Assembly: GCA_040218145.1 (NCBI GenBank) | Contig: JAVJQK010000007.1 | Coordinates: 124,001-188,000, forward strand | Origin: Sandaracinaceae bacterium | GTDB taxonomy: Bacteria > Myxococcota_A > Polyangia > Polyangiales > Sandaracinaceae | Direction of reading: 5' to 3' | Length of the DNA stretch: 64,000 nucleotides | Shown: one piece after another, positions 17,524 through 26,337 of the stretch | How positions within the stretch are numbered: the first letter of the stretch is position 1 | Layout of the letters: every line of letters begins with the position of its first letter | Notes under the pieces: model-generated | The model's input: the letters and a program-made list of their open reading frames with translations, nothing else | Told to the model about the DNA's origin: nothing | The model's database searches: none | Translations under genes and position numbers: made by a program

Positions 17524-18495
17524 ATGAAGCGGTCGCTGACTGGTGTGAAGCCGTCCGGCATGGTGCACGTGGGGAACTACCTCGGCGCCATCCGTCCCGC
17601 GCTGAAGCTCGCCGAGGAGTACGAGAGCTTCCTCTTCATCGCCGACTACCACGCGCTGACGACGATGCGCGACCCGGCGAGGATGCGCGAGTACACCTAC
17701 GACGTCGCGGCGACCTGGCTGGCCTGCGGGCTCGATCCCGAGCGCATCCACATGTACCGCCAGAGCGACCGGCCCGAGGTCTTCGAGCTGACCTGGGCCC
17801 TCGCCTGCGTGCTCGCCACCGGGCAGCTCGAGCGGGGCCACGCCTACAAGGCCGCGCTCGACAAGGGCGAGGCGCCGAACGCGGGCATCTTCAACTACCC
17901 CGTGCTCATGGCCGCGGACATCGTGCTCTACGACGCGGACGTCGTGCCCGTGGGCAAGGACCAGCTCCAGCACCTCGAGCTGACGCGCGACGCGGCGCAG
18001 CGGGTCAACCACCTCTTCGGCGAGGGCACGCTCGTGGTGCCGGAGCCGCGCATCTCCGAGGGCCCGCTCGTGCCGGGGCTCGACGGCGAGAAGATGAGCA
18101 AGAGCAAGGGCAACGCGATCTCGCTCTTCGCGCCCGCCAAGCAGCTCAAGAAGACGGTGATGAAGATCGTGACCGGCAGCGAGCCCCTCGAGGCGCCGAA
18201 GAAGGCGAAGGGCTCGACCGTGTTCGAGATCTACCGCCTCGTCGCGGATCCCGAGCAGGTGAAGGCGCTCGAGGAGAAGCTCGAGAACGGCGGCTACGGC
18301 TGGGGCCACGCCAAGCAGGACCTCTACGAGGCGCTCGAGGCGGAGCTGGGGCCGAAGCGAGACACCTACCATCGGCTGATGGCGGACCACGCCGAGGTCG
18401 ATCGCGTGCTCGCGGCCGGCGCCGAGCGGGTCAAGCCGGTCGCGCAGGGCACCCTGGCCCGGCTCCGCGACGCGGTCGGCATCGGCCGCGCCTGA
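17524..18495 (+). CDS. trpS: Tryptophanyl-tRNA synthetase
   Basis: A 323-residue class Ic aminoacyl-tRNA synthetase that charges tRNA-Trp with tryptophan in the cytosol. The N-terminus has TGVKPSGMVHVGNYLGAI, with the HIGH-type ATP motif as HVGN at residues 15-18. The tryptophan-pocket region includes PVLMAADIVLY and VGKDQLQHLELTRD, and the second ATP loop is GEKMSKSKGN near residue 190. The length is normal for bacterial TrpRS. The ribosome binding site is AGGGGGAG just upstream of the ATG. It ends against the convergent Ser/Thr kinase gene. Confidence 0.97.
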   Translation: MKRSLTGVKPSGMVHVGNYLGAIRPALKLAEEYESFLFIADYHALTTMRDPARMREYTYDVAATWLACGLDPERIHMYRQSDRPEVFELTWALACVLATGQLERGHAYKAALDKGEAPNAGIFNYPVLMAADIVLYDADVVPVGKDQLQHLELTRDAAQRVNHLFGEGTLVVPEPRISEGPLVPGLDGEKMSKSKGNAISLFAPAKQLKKTVMKIVTGSEPLEAPKKAKGSTVFEIYRLVADPEQVKALEEKLENGGYGWGHAKQDLYEALEAELGPKRDTYHRLMADHAEVDRVLAAGAERVKPVAQGTLARLRDAVGIGRA

Positions 18496-20052
18496 TCAGC
18501 CAGGCAGCGCGAGCGCGGGGCGTCGACCCGACCACGGGCACGCCGGGGCGGGCTCGGGAGGTGGCAGGGGCGCGGGCCGCGGCGGCGCGTGCTCGACCCA
18601 CCACGCGTGCGCCCGCTCGTGATCCCACGCCCGCCGCTGGGCCTGCGCGAGCGACGCGAGCAGCGCGTCCGCGCTCTCGGGGCGATCCGCGGGGTCCTTC
18701 GCGAGGCAGCGCAGGACGATCTGCTCGAGCGCGGGGTCGATCGGGTGCGCGACCCGCGCGGACGGGGGCTCGACCGCTCCGAGGAGGTGACCCGCGCAGA
18801 CGGCGGGGATCGTCGCGCCCTCGAAGGGGAAGCCGCCGGTCAGCGCGAAGTACGCGGTGACGCCCACCGCGTAGAGATCGGCCGCGGCCGAGACGGGCTG
18901 CGAGCCCTCGATGATCTCGGGCGCGAGGAAGTGCGGCGTGCCCATCACCGCGGCGGCGACCTCGCCGCGCACGGGGTGCGCCAGCCCGAAGTCGACGACG
19001 GTGACCCAGTCTCCGAGCCCCGCCCGCGCGCCGACCATGATGTTCGAGGGCTTCACGTCGCGGTGCACGAGCCCCTGCGCGTGGGCCTCCGCGAGCGCGC
19101 CGACCGCCTGCTGCAGCAAGAAGGTCACGCGCGCCGACGGGAGCGGGCCGTGGCGCGTCACGAGGTCGTCCAGGCTCATGCCGTCGATCAGCTCCATCAC
19201 GTAGAAGAGCGTCCCGGTCGCGGTGCGCCCGTAGTCGTAGATCGAGACCGTGTGCGGGTGCTGGAGCCTCGCGGTGATCTGCACCTCCTGCTCGAAGCGG
19301 TCGAGCGCGCGCTCCGAGACGAGATCGCCACGCAGCAGCTTGATGGCCGCGGGGCGGTGCAGGCGCACGTGTTTTGCTTCGTAGACCCTCCCCACGCCGC
19401 CCTCACCGAGCAGGCGGACGGGCGAGTACGGCCCGAGCCGGAGGGCGGAGCTGACGCGCGCGCGGAGATCGTAGACCACGTGCGAGCACATCGCGGCCAC
19501 CGCCACCGCGCCCACCGACCAGAGCGCGGCGAAGAGCACCCGGAAGGCGTCGACGTCTCCGGCGAGCTCGGACGCGACCCCGAAGCCCTTCGCGGTGGCG
19601 GCGACGGTGGGCGCGAACGCGAGCAGGCCGATGCCCACGCTGGTGCTGGCCGAGGACGGCACCAGCGCGGCGCGCGCGAGCAAGACCAGGGTCATCAGGA
19701 GCAGCGCGACCAGGTCCGGGGCCGCGACCTCGCTCGCACCCCAGAGCGCGAGCGTGACCGCGCCGCCCGCCGCGAGCGGGAAGCCGAGGTCGACGGCGCG
19801 CACGAGCGAGGGCGACGCGCAGCGCGCACATACGGCGGTGAGGGCGGCAGAGAAGAGCAAGAAGAGCTGCGCCGCGCCGCCCCAGGTCGAGAACAGCGAG
19901 AGCGGCTGCCCCACGCTCACGGCGTAGGCCTCACCCAGGACGATCAGCCCCAGGACGATCAGGGCCACCGCGAGGGCGAAGCGCGAGAGGCGCTCTCCCA
20001 GCCCGTGCGTCACCGCGGAGTCGTAGTCGCCCAGCCGCGTCGCGTGCCCCAT
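18496..20052 (-). CDS. Membrane Ser/Thr protein kinase with N-terminal multi-helix domain
   Basis: A 518-residue protein. Residues ~20-205 form about six hydrophobic helices. Residues ~215-480 are a complete Hanks-type kinase: GEGGVGRVYEAKH (P loop), AAIKLL (VAIK-type Lys), HRDVKPSNIM (catalytic loop), VVDFGLA (DFG) and GTPHFLAPEII (activation segment/APE). All catalytic residues are present, so it should be active. The C-terminus is a short Pro-rich tail. Membrane kinases with the sensor part before the kinase domain occur in myxobacteria, whereas the PknB layout has an external sensor after the kinase. The signal is unknown. Confidence 0.92.
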   Translation of the reverse strand: MGHATRLGDYDSAVTHGLGERLSRFALAVALIVLGLIVLGEAYAVSVGQPLSLFSTWGGAAQLFLLFSAALTAVCARCASPSLVRAVDLGFPLAAGGAVTLALWGASEVAAPDLVALLLMTLVLLARAALVPSSASTSVGIGLLAFAPTVAATAKGFGVASELAGDVDAFRVLFAALWSVGAVAVAAMCSHVVYDLRARVSSALRLGPYSPVRLLGEGGVGRVYEAKHVRLHRPAAIKLLRGDLVSERALDRFEQEVQITARLQHPHTVSIYDYGRTATGTLFYVMELIDGMSLDDLVTRHGPLPSARVTFLLQQAVGALAEAHAQGLVHRDVKPSNIMVGARAGLGDWVTVVDFGLAHPVRGEVAAAVMGTPHFLAPEIIEGSQPVSAAADLYAVGVTAYFALTGGFPFEGATIPAVCAGHLLGAVEPPSARVAHPIDPALEQIVLRCLAKDPADRPESADALLASLAQAQRRAWDHERAHAWWVEHAPPRPAPLPPPEPAPACPWSGRRPALALPG

Positions 20053-20085
20053 GGTCGACCCTACGAGGCCGACGCGTCGCGTATT

Positions 20086-20544
20086 TCAGGGCGCGACGGC
20101 GACGCGATCGTCGTCCTCTTCGGTCTCGGGCGGCGTGAGCAGGGACTCGTCTCCGTCGATCACGCGCTCGGTCTCGAGCACGTAGTGATCCTCGAGCCGC
20201 TTCCACTGCTGCTCGAGCACCGAGCCGTGCAGGGTCATCGTGCGCTGGTCGTACCAGGACACCGCGATGAGGCTCGTGGCGGAGTCCGAGTCGGGCGCCA
20301 TCACGACGTTCGTCAGATCGGTGTCGGCGATCTGGATGTCCCGGCCCCAGCTCCGGTGCGTCTGCAGGAAGGCCACGCGGTACTCCGGCGCGACGCGCTG
20401 CGAGGCGAGATCGACGCGGCCCCAGCGGGTCTCGTCGTTGAGCGCGTAGACCTGGTCGGTCAGCCGACGCGTCGGCGAGAGGTTCTGGAAGATGCAGCCC
20501 GAGAGGCCGATCACGAGCACAGCGACGAAGGCGGTGAGGCGCAT
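20086..20544 (-). CDS. Hypothetical lipoprotein
   Basis: A 152-residue protein with a clear lipoprotein signal: hydrophobic core VLVIGLSGC with Cys at about residue 17. The mature part has strand-like segments (YRVAFLQTHRSWGRDIQIADTDLTNVV, LIAVSWYDQRTMTLHGSV) and an acidic C-terminus ETEEDDDR. I do not recognise a family. It is the first of three short minus-strand genes with gaps of 43 and 4 bp, which suggests an operon from the YchJ-like gene down to here. Confidence 0.7.
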   Translation of the reverse strand: MRLTAFVAVLVIGLSGCIFQNLSPTRRLTDQVYALNDETRWGRVDLASQRVAPEYRVAFLQTHRSWGRDIQIADTDLTNVVMAPDSDSATSLIAVSWYDQRTMTLHGSVLEQQWKRLEDHYVLETERVIDGDESLLTPPETEEDDDRVAVAP

Positions 20545-20587
20545 TGGGCGAAGCTACGGCCCGCCCACGCAAGGCACCAAGAAAGCG

Positions 20588-20908
20588 TCAACGCGCGGCG
20601 AGGCGGCGGTTGTAGAGGAGGGTCAGCCCGCTCGCGATCACGGCCGCGACCGCGAGGCAGATCCACGCCAGCGCGCTGCGCTCCACGAAGGACAGGCCGA
20701 TCGACGCGGCGAGGCCCAGGCTCGAGGCGGCCAGCGCGATCCAGCTCCGCCGCACGCGCCGCGCGCTCCGTCTCCGCTCTTCCTCGAGCTCCTGGGCGGC
20801 CCAGCGCTCGACCCGATCCCAGCCCGCCTCGTTGGCCTTGTGGCGCTTCGCTTCCGGCGTCAGCTCCGGTGCGCGAAAGGGGCCGTCGCGATCGGGGGGC
20901 GTCTCCAT
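20588..20908 (-). CDS. Small two-helix membrane protein
   Basis: A 106-residue hypothetical protein. The first ~50 residues are charged and helical, including a basic RRRSARRVRRS stretch, followed by two hydrophobic helices (about residues 56-74 and 79-97). The size and topology suggest a small inner-membrane protein with a cytosolic N-terminus. Its start is four bases from the stop of the YchJ-like gene, so the two are translationally linked. Confidence 0.65.
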   Translation of the reverse strand: METPPDRDGPFRAPELTPEAKRHKANEAGWDRVERWAAQELEEERRRSARRVRRSWIALAASSLGLAASIGLSFVERSALAWICLAVAAVIASGLTLLYNRRLAAR

Positions 20909-20912
20909 CAGC

Positions 20913-21380
20913 TCACTCGAGGGTCTCCAGGAAAGCTTCGATCGACGCGGGCGCCTCGTCGAGGGCGGGCACGGTGAGCCCCTCCAGGTAGCGCCAGCCT
21001 CCGTCGACCCGCGCGAAGTCGCTCAGCTCGCTGAACGAGACGTCGCGGCCCCTCTCGAAGACCCGCGCGGTGAAGAGCGCCTGGCCCGCGTCGCCGTCGA
21101 TCTGCTCGGCGTGCACCGTCAGATCCCGGTAGCGCAGCCGCTGCTTCGCGCTCGACAGCTCTCGCACCACCGCGCCCTTCGGCCGGGCGCGCAGCGGGTG
21201 GGCGGGGTGCGTGGTGCGGTAGAGGTACGCCCCGTCGCCCATCGCGAACGCCGCGAAGCGCGAGCGCACCAGCGCGGTCAGGGTCTCGGGCTCGGCGCCC
21301 GCGTGGAACGGCGCGCAGCAGGCCCGGTAGATCTCTCCGCTGCCGCAGGGGCAGGTCTTGGCGCGACTTCCCTTCGCCAT
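20913..21380 (-). CDS. YchJ-family SEC-C zinc-motif protein
   Basis: A 155-residue protein that starts with a SEC-C motif, CPCGSGEIYRACC (residues ~11-23), which binds one zinc ion, and continues with the NTF2-like domain of the YchJ/UPF0225 family (ALVRSRFAAFAMGDGAYLYRTTHP..., then a C-terminal RVDGGWRYLEG). YchJ proteins are widespread and poorly characterised. It is cytosolic. It is divergent from the small beta-rich gene that follows, only 37 bp away, so the promoters must overlap. Confidence 0.88.
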   Translation of the reverse strand: MAKGSRAKTCPCGSGEIYRACCAPFHAGAEPETLTALVRSRFAAFAMGDGAYLYRTTHPAHPLRARPKGAVVRELSSAKQRLRYRDLTVHAEQIDGDAGQALFTARVFERGRDVSFSELSDFARVDGGWRYLEGLTVPALDEAPASIEAFLETLE

Positions 21381-21417
21381 GGAGAGAGCATGTCACGCGG
21401 GTCATACTGTGCGAGCG

Positions 21418-21735
21418 ATGCGACTCCGCGTGAGCTTCGAGAAGCCCGGCTTCTTCCTGAACGCGCCCCGACTGCTCGTGCGCCTCGACGGCCGCACGCT
21501 CTTCGACGGGAGCTTCAAGGAGGGCTTCGACGTGAGCCTCGACGTGCAGCCGGGCCGCCACGTCATCGAGACGTTCATCGGCCCCCGGCCCGACTTCGCG
21601 CGCACCCAGCGCATCGAGCTCGCGCTGACCACCGAGGGCGGCTACCGCGACGTCCCGGCGGTGGAGGCGCGCCTGCGCTACAGCCGGCTCACCGGCAACT
21701 TCGAGCGCAAGGCGTCTCTCTCCACGCGCGTCTGA
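21418..21735 (+). CDS. Hypothetical beta-rich protein
   Basis: A 105-residue soluble protein with alternating strands: LRVSFEKPGFFLNAPRLLVRLDGRTLFDGSFKEGF, DVQPGRHVIETFI and RIELALTTEGGY. This looks like a small immunoglobulin- or jelly-roll-like domain. The ATG at 21418 is chosen over 21358 because the upstream residues would overlap the divergent YchJ-like gene. No family is recognised. Confidence 0.6.
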   Translation: MRLRVSFEKPGFFLNAPRLLVRLDGRTLFDGSFKEGFDVSLDVQPGRHVIETFIGPRPDFARTQRIELALTTEGGYRDVPAVEARLRYSRLTGNFERKASLSTRV

Positions 21736-21741
21736 GAGCGC

Positions 21742-22092
21742 TCAGCGGTAGCGGATCTCGACCGCGTCGTACGAGGCGGCGGCGCGCCGCGCGTCGGCGT
21801 TCGTGGTGGCCAGCCCCACGTCGAAGCGGAGCGCGTCGGTGAGCGCGGCCTCGGGGAGGAACCCGGTGACCACCGCGTCGCCGAGCACGAAGGTCACGCC
21901 CCCGCCCACCGGCGTGCCCGACGCGCTCACGCGGCGCGCGACGCGGATGTCCAGGCTCGCCCACTCCCCCAGCGCCACGTCCCCGATCGGCCGGACCACG
22001 CTCTCGGGCGCGAAGAAGTAGTTGACCTCGACGCGCGTGGCGTCCGTCGGGTAGTGCTCGTCCGCGCCGTAGCGGAGGCCGGCGAGGGTCAC
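21742..22092 (-). CDS. Hypothetical protein, possibly the C-terminal half of a frameshifted lipoprotein
   Basis: A 116-residue beta-rich protein starting at GTG 22092 with no ribosome binding site that I can see and no signal peptide. The same frame continues upstream without a stop into the 3' end of the neighbouring lipoprotein gene (22136-22588). A single +1 frame change at the TGA there would join the two into one protein of about 280 residues. See the finding on this pair. It could also be an independent gene with a weak start. Confidence 0.45.
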   Translation of the reverse strand: MTLAGLRYGADEHYPTDATRVEVNYFFAPESVVRPIGDVALGEWASLDIRVARRVSASGTPVGGGVTFVLGDAVVTGFLPEAALTDALRFDVGLATTNADARRAAASYDAVEIRYR

Positions 22093-22135
22093 GCCGGGGT
22101 TGTCGACGAGCGTCTCGCGGCCGACAAAGCGCGCG

Positions 22136-22588
22136 TCAATCGCCGGAGAGCCAGATCGGGACGATCTGCGGGCCCTGGCCGACGGTGGCGCTCGGACGGA
22201 TCGCGCGCTGATCGACCCCGTCCAGGCCGGGGCTCTCCACCACGCGCGCCGACGAGAGGTCCACGCGCAGCACGCGCTCGACCCGCTCCTCGCAGTCCGC
22301 GGTCGTCCCGACGGTCACGTTGAACCAGCCCGGGTAGATGTCCTCCGGGGCCATCGCGCCGCACGCGCGCGCCTCCGCGCCGACGCAGTGCCGAGCGCGC
22401 ACCAGCAGCGTGCTGTCCTCCTCGAGCCAGGCTCCGTCGATCGCGGTCCAGCCCGGCAAGGAGGCGGCGTCGCAGTCTTCGCTCAGCGCGAGGTCCACGA
22501 CGGTGTCCCCCGGCTCGATCCGGACCGTCGGAGGGGGCGAGTGGGCGCAGCCCGAGGCGAGGAGCGCGAGACAGATCGTGCGGCGCAT
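22136..22588 (-). CDS. Hypothetical lipoprotein (perhaps truncated by a frameshift)
   Basis: A 150-residue protein with lipoprotein signal (LALLASGC, Cys about residue 14). The mature region has several Cys residues (EDCDAAS, RHCVGAEARACG, TADCEE) that could form disulfides. It stops at the sequence SGD then TGA; the plus-one frame carries on in the next gene. No family is recognised. Confidence 0.6.
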   Translation of the reverse strand: MRRTICLALLASGCAHSPPPTVRIEPGDTVVDLALSEDCDAASLPGWTAIDGAWLEEDSTLLVRARHCVGAEARACGAMAPEDIYPGWFNVTVGTTADCEERVERVLRVDLSSARVVESPGLDGVDQRAIRPSATVGQGPQIVPIWLSGD

Positions 22589-22660
22589 GCGGCGATCTTG
22601 GGCGCCGCGCGCCGGGCGCGCGAATTACAGAGCCTCACAACCGAGCCTCACAGCCGGGCA

Positions 22661-23833
22661 TCAGATGATGAACGTCTGGCAGCCGAGCTCCACGTCCACC
22701 CGGCCGCCCGCGTCGCCCGAGATCTGCGTGCAGGCGTTGGGACAGAGGATGATGCGGGTCGGCGCCGCGGGGTCGTCGTAGTACCGGCCGGGCGTGGTGC
22801 AGTCGGCGCCGTCGGAGCCGCCCACGTAGGGGAAGACCGTCGAGTCGCCGCCGCTCGAGCGGAAGCGCACGTTCACCCGCATCAGATCCAGCTCCTCACC
22901 CTCGGGCGGGTCGGGGATGTCGTACTCGCACGGGATCCGCTGGGGCACCGCGATCGCGGCCGTCAGGCTGTCGAAGAGCGAGACCCACTCGCTCGACGGC
23001 GTGCAGATCGAGAAGGTGCGGCCGCCGGTCGCGCTCGCCAGCTCCCAGTACTCCACGCCCGGCTCGGCCGCGCCCTCGGGCGGGAAGCCGGACCCCGTCT
23101 GACACGGCTGCCCGTTCGGGTACATGAAGCTCGACGGCCCCGCGACCTCCGAGCTGATGGTGTGGAAGATGAAGTTGCGCATGAGGTTGCGGCGCATCTC
23201 CGTCTGGAACTCCATCCAGCCGAGGTCGCTCTCGTCGTCGGTGACCGCGATGAAGTGGCTGATCGCGCCGCGGCGGAGGAAGTCGGAGTAGCGCGGCCAC
23301 TCGGCGAGCAGGGCGCGGAGCGGCTCGTTGGAGCTGACCGCGCGGTCGATCAGCAGGTAGCGCGGATCGCTCGCGAGCGGCTCGGGCACGCTGACGAAGT
23401 CCTGCGTGCTGATCATGACCACGTGCCAGTCGAGCCCGACCCCGCCGATCGCGGTGGCGAAGCGCTGCATGTTCTCCTGCACGCGCTCCGCCTCGTTGCG
23501 CATGCTGCCCGAGGTGTCGACGACCCAGACGATGTCGATCGGCGCGTAGGCCTCGACCGCCTCGTACGGGGTGCCGACGCAGCCCATGAAGCCGGCGTCG
23601 CGCCGCGGGCCGCCGTCGCCCGGCCCGCACGACGCGAGCGCGAAGCAGCCGGGATCCTCGCAGTCGATCCACCCGTCGCCGTCGTCGTCCCGGCCGTCGT
23701 GGCAGCGGGCCTCGCCCATCTCCTCGCCGCCGCCTCCTCCGTCGCGCCCCCGTGTCATCCCACACCCCGCCTCACACGCGGGGAGCAGCAGCGGGAGAAC
23801 CAGGACGAAGGCGAGGCGGTCGATGTGATGCAT
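22661..23833 (-). CDS. vWFA-domain lipoprotein with Asp/Gly metal-binding linker
   Basis: A 390-residue exported protein with a lipoprotein-type signal (LLPACEAGCG). A linker follows with CHDGRDDDGDGWIDCEDPGC, a calcium-type repeat common in Polyangia surface proteins. The vWFA domain begins PIDIVWVVDTSGSM, with an intact MIDAS DxSxS, and contains FIAVTDDESD, an extra acidic loop. After about residue 320 the chain is Cys-containing beta structure. It probably binds a ligand through a metal ion at the cell surface. It is followed by a 72-bp gap, and upstream lies the non-coding island. Confidence 0.85.
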   Translation of the reverse strand: MHHIDRLAFVLVLPLLLPACEAGCGMTRGRDGGGGGEEMGEARCHDGRDDDGDGWIDCEDPGCFALASCGPGDGGPRRDAGFMGCVGTPYEAVEAYAPIDIVWVVDTSGSMRNEAERVQENMQRFATAIGGVGLDWHVVMISTQDFVSVPEPLASDPRYLLIDRAVSSNEPLRALLAEWPRYSDFLRRGAISHFIAVTDDESDLGWMEFQTEMRRNLMRNFIFHTISSEVAGPSSFMYPNGQPCQTGSGFPPEGAAEPGVEYWELASATGGRTFSICTPSSEWVSLFDSLTAAIAVPQRIPCEYDIPDPPEGEELDLMRVNVRFRSSGGDSTVFPYVGGSDGADCTTPGRYYDDPAAPTRIILCPNACTQISGDAGGRVDVELGCQTFII

Positions 23834-24371
23834 GCGAAGCTCCTGGTCTCAGCCTCGACGACCCCCGCGCGCGCGTCAATTGTCGGCCCGCCTTAAGATG
23901 GCCTGACGCGGAGGTGGGCTCGAACGGGGAATCTCTCGATCCGAGGTGCTCTGCGGTCCGGGTGAATTGGCCGAACTGCGATCGTGGCGACCCGGAGGCG
24001 AGCTGAATCGGAATTTCGCGGTCTTCGAGGCACCTCCGGGCCCCTGACTCGCGCCCCGAAGCGCGATCTCTCGAGCCTCGAGGCTCCCCGCGCCGCTCTT
24101 CGGCGAGTCTCCGCGGGCCTCGGCGCGCCTCGGATCGCAGATTCTCCGGTTTCGAAAGACCGACGCGCGCGCGAATCGGAGAACCGCGCTCTTTCGGGGC
24201 GCCTCGGTGGGTCGCGGATCGAGATCGAGCGCTTCGAGGCGTGCCATCGGGCACATCCCGAGGGGGTTCGTCAGCTTTGGCGTCGCCTCGGGGTGGAGCC
24301 GATCGCGCTTCGGGAGCTGTGAGGGACCGCGGACGCGCGGCGCGACTCGCGCGCCCGCGGTCGGCTCGACC
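23834..24371. other. Non-coding island with degenerate short repeats
   Basis: No frame in these 538 bp gives a convincing protein; the open frames lack normal composition and start sites. The sequence has lower GC at intervals and many related short elements such as GAATC-GGA, GAGAGATCGCG, GAGAATCTGCGATCC and GAGAGATTCCCCG on the minus strand, recurring roughly every 35-80 bp. The clearest imperfect copy pair begins at 24006 and 24174. It may be a decayed repeat element or decayed gene. Confidence 0.45.
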
Positions 24372-25154
24372 TCAGCGCACCGGGGGGACGGGCTCGTCGA
24401 GCACCGGCCCCACGGGGTCGCTCGGCGTGACGGGCGGCTCGGGGCGCTCCTCGTCGTGGCTGGCTCCCCCGCCCCGGCCGGCGCGGTGGTGGAAGAGGGG
24501 CGCGAGCGCCTCCTCGAAGCGGCGCTCGCTCTTGGCGTCGCCGCGCTCCACCTTGGCCGAGAGCACCCGGGCGTAGTCGCTGATGGCGAGCGAGAGGGCG
24601 CGCAGCGACTCCAGCAGCGCGCGTCCATCCGGGAGCTCGAGCGGCTTCTTGCCCACGCCGAGGCCCTCGCCGAGCGCCGCGTGGGCGGCGCGCACCTCCC
24701 GGAGCAGGTCCGGGTGCACGAGCGCGGTCAGGCGCTCCTCGAGCCCCTCCTCCTCGATGCGCTCGAGCCGCCGCTCGGACGCGACCCACTCGTCCTCGTA
24801 CGAGCGGGTGAGGAACGTCAGGCCGTCGGGGAAGAGGGAGCGGATGAGCGCGTCGGCCTCCTCGCCGCGCGGGTCTCCGGCGAGGCGGGCCCAGGCGTCG
24901 AGCTGCCCGTGGACCGCGCCCCACCGCTGATCGAACTCCTGGTCCTCGTCCTTCAGGTTCTGGGGCCGCAGCCGCTCACGCGCCTTGCCGACGCGCTGGA
25001 CCTCGAGGATCGCCGCGCGCACCGCGCGGAGCGCGCGCTTCTCGATCTTGTCGAGGTCGATGGGCTTGGACTTGAGCAGGCGGATGCCGAGCAGGACGCC
25101 CCCTTCGGTGCTCAGGCGAGGCGGACGGATGGCTTCCGAGAAATCGATGGTCAC
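24372..25154 (-). CDS. Hypothetical helical protein
   Basis: A 260-residue soluble protein, mostly alpha-helical and highly charged, ending in an acidic/proline tail (ERPEPPVTPSDPVGP). The GTG at 25154 is preferred because GGAG lies just upstream and the first residues TIDFSEAIRPPRL look like a natural N-terminus. I do not recognise a family. It is 130 bp downstream of the methyltransferase gene on the same strand, so it may be the last gene of that transcription unit or independent. Confidence 0.55.
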   Translation of the reverse strand: MTIDFSEAIRPPRLSTEGGVLLGIRLLKSKPIDLDKIEKRALRAVRAAILEVQRVGKARERLRPQNLKDEDQEFDQRWGAVHGQLDAWARLAGDPRGEEADALIRSLFPDGLTFLTRSYEDEWVASERRLERIEEEGLEERLTALVHPDLLREVRAAHAALGEGLGVGKKPLELPDGRALLESLRALSLAISDYARVLSAKVERGDAKSERRFEEALAPLFHHRAGRGGGASHDEERPEPPVTPSDPVGPVLDEPVPPVR

Positions 25155-25284
25155 GATGGATCTCCATGCGGTGCGCCCGCAGGAAGCCCCGACCATCGGT
25201 CCCACCCCCGAGCACATTCGTCCGCCTCATCGCCGCATCGCGCCGGAGGTTTCCTCTTGGGGGGCGTGAGCTCGGAGAAACAGG

Positions 25285-26337
25285 TCACGCATCGCGGGCG
25301 GGCTCGATCCGCTCGGCGACCAGGAGGTCGCGCTCGCCCTCCTGGGCGGAGCAGAGCGCGACCACGCCGAAGCCCACCCGGGCGAGGAGCTCGGTCGCGT
25401 CGCCGGGGCTCAGCTGGTCTCCCCCGAACGCGGCGAAGGTCAGGAGCGAGAGCATGGCCGCGCCGACGGGGCCGGCGCGATCGTCGTGGAGGAGGCGCTC
25501 GCTGATCAGCAGGGTGCCGCCGTCGGCGACGCAGGCGGCCGCGTTGTGCATGACGGTCACGCGCTCGTCGGGCGGGAAGTCCGCGAGCACGGCCGAGAGG
25601 AGCACGCAGGGCGCGGGCTCGAGCTGGAGCGGGCGCCGCAGGTCGCGGTCGAACACCCGGTGCCGGGGCCCGAGCCCCTGCGCCTCGCTGCGCTCGCGCG
25701 CGTAGGCGCAGGCGGGGCCGAGGTCGACGCTCTCGACCACCAAGCCCGGGACCGCGCGGAGCAAGCCGCGCGCGATCGCGCCGCCGCCGCCGCCGAGATC
25801 GAGCAGCCGGTCACACCCGCGCAGATCGACCGCGGAGGCGATGCGCTCTCCGACCCCGCGGCCGTCGCGGTCCATCGCGCGGAGGAAGAGCGCGACCTCC
25901 TCGGGGTGCCGCGCGAGCTCCTCGTAGGCGGTGGACGCGGGTGGCGCCGACGCGAACGACCACGCCCCGTGCTGGGGGGCGCCGGTGCGGACGCTGTCGG
26001 CCAGCCGCGCGAAGAGGGGCGCGACGTGGCGGTGGTGGTGGAGGAAGAGGGCGCCCACGCTCTCCGGGCGATCGGCGCGGAGCGCCTCGTGATGAGGGCA
26101 GTCGAAGCGACCCTCGTCGGTCTGACGCACGACGCCGAGCGCGGCCAGGGCGCGCAGCATCCGCGCGGTCCCCTCGACCGAGGCGCCGACGGACGCCGCG
26201 ACCTCCTCGGGCGCCGCCGGCGCGGTGAGCCGCTCGAAGAGACCGAGCTCCACCGCGGCCGCGACGAGCGCGCCCGGGAGGTAGGCGCTGGCGAGCGGCG
26301 CGAGGCGCGCGTCGAACGCGTCGGTGGGCTCGCTCAC
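25285..26337 (-). CDS. SAM-dependent O-methyltransferase (winged-helix, small-molecule class)
   Basis: A 350-residue class I methyltransferase of the plant/actinobacterial O-methyltransferase type. Residues ~15-95 are a dimerisation/winged-helix domain (LPGALVAAAVELGLFERL, EEVAASVGASVEGTARMLRALAALGVV). The Rossmann part has LLDLGGGGGAIARGLL near residue 180 as SAM motif I, VVESVDLG as motif II and LLISERLL before a final strand. Such enzymes methylate hydroxyls of secondary metabolites. The GTG start overlaps the stop of the aminotransferase gene (GTGA), so it is the third enzyme of the prenyltransferase operon. Confidence 0.9.
   Translation of the reverse strand: MSEPTDAFDARLAPLASAYLPGALVAAAVELGLFERLTAPAAPEEVAASVGASVEGTARMLRALAALGVVRQTDEGRFDCPHHEALRADRPESVGALFLHHHRHVAPLFARLADSVRTGAPQHGAWSFASAPPASTAYEELARHPEEVALFLRAMDRDGRGVGERIASAVDLRGCDRLLDLGGGGGAIARGLLRAVPGLVVESVDLGPACAYARERSEAQGLGPRHRVFDRDLRRPLQLEPAPCVLLSAVLADFPPDERVTVMHNAAACVADGGTLLISERLLHDDRAGPVGAAMLSLLTFAAFGGDQLSPGDATELLARVGFGVVALCSAQEGERDLLVAERIEPARDA

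Noticed and set aside
23984-24322. 112-residue plus-strand frame in the non-coding island
   Set aside because: Low-complexity Arg/Ser/Ala composition, no ribosome binding site, and the underlying DNA shows short repeats instead of codon periodicity.
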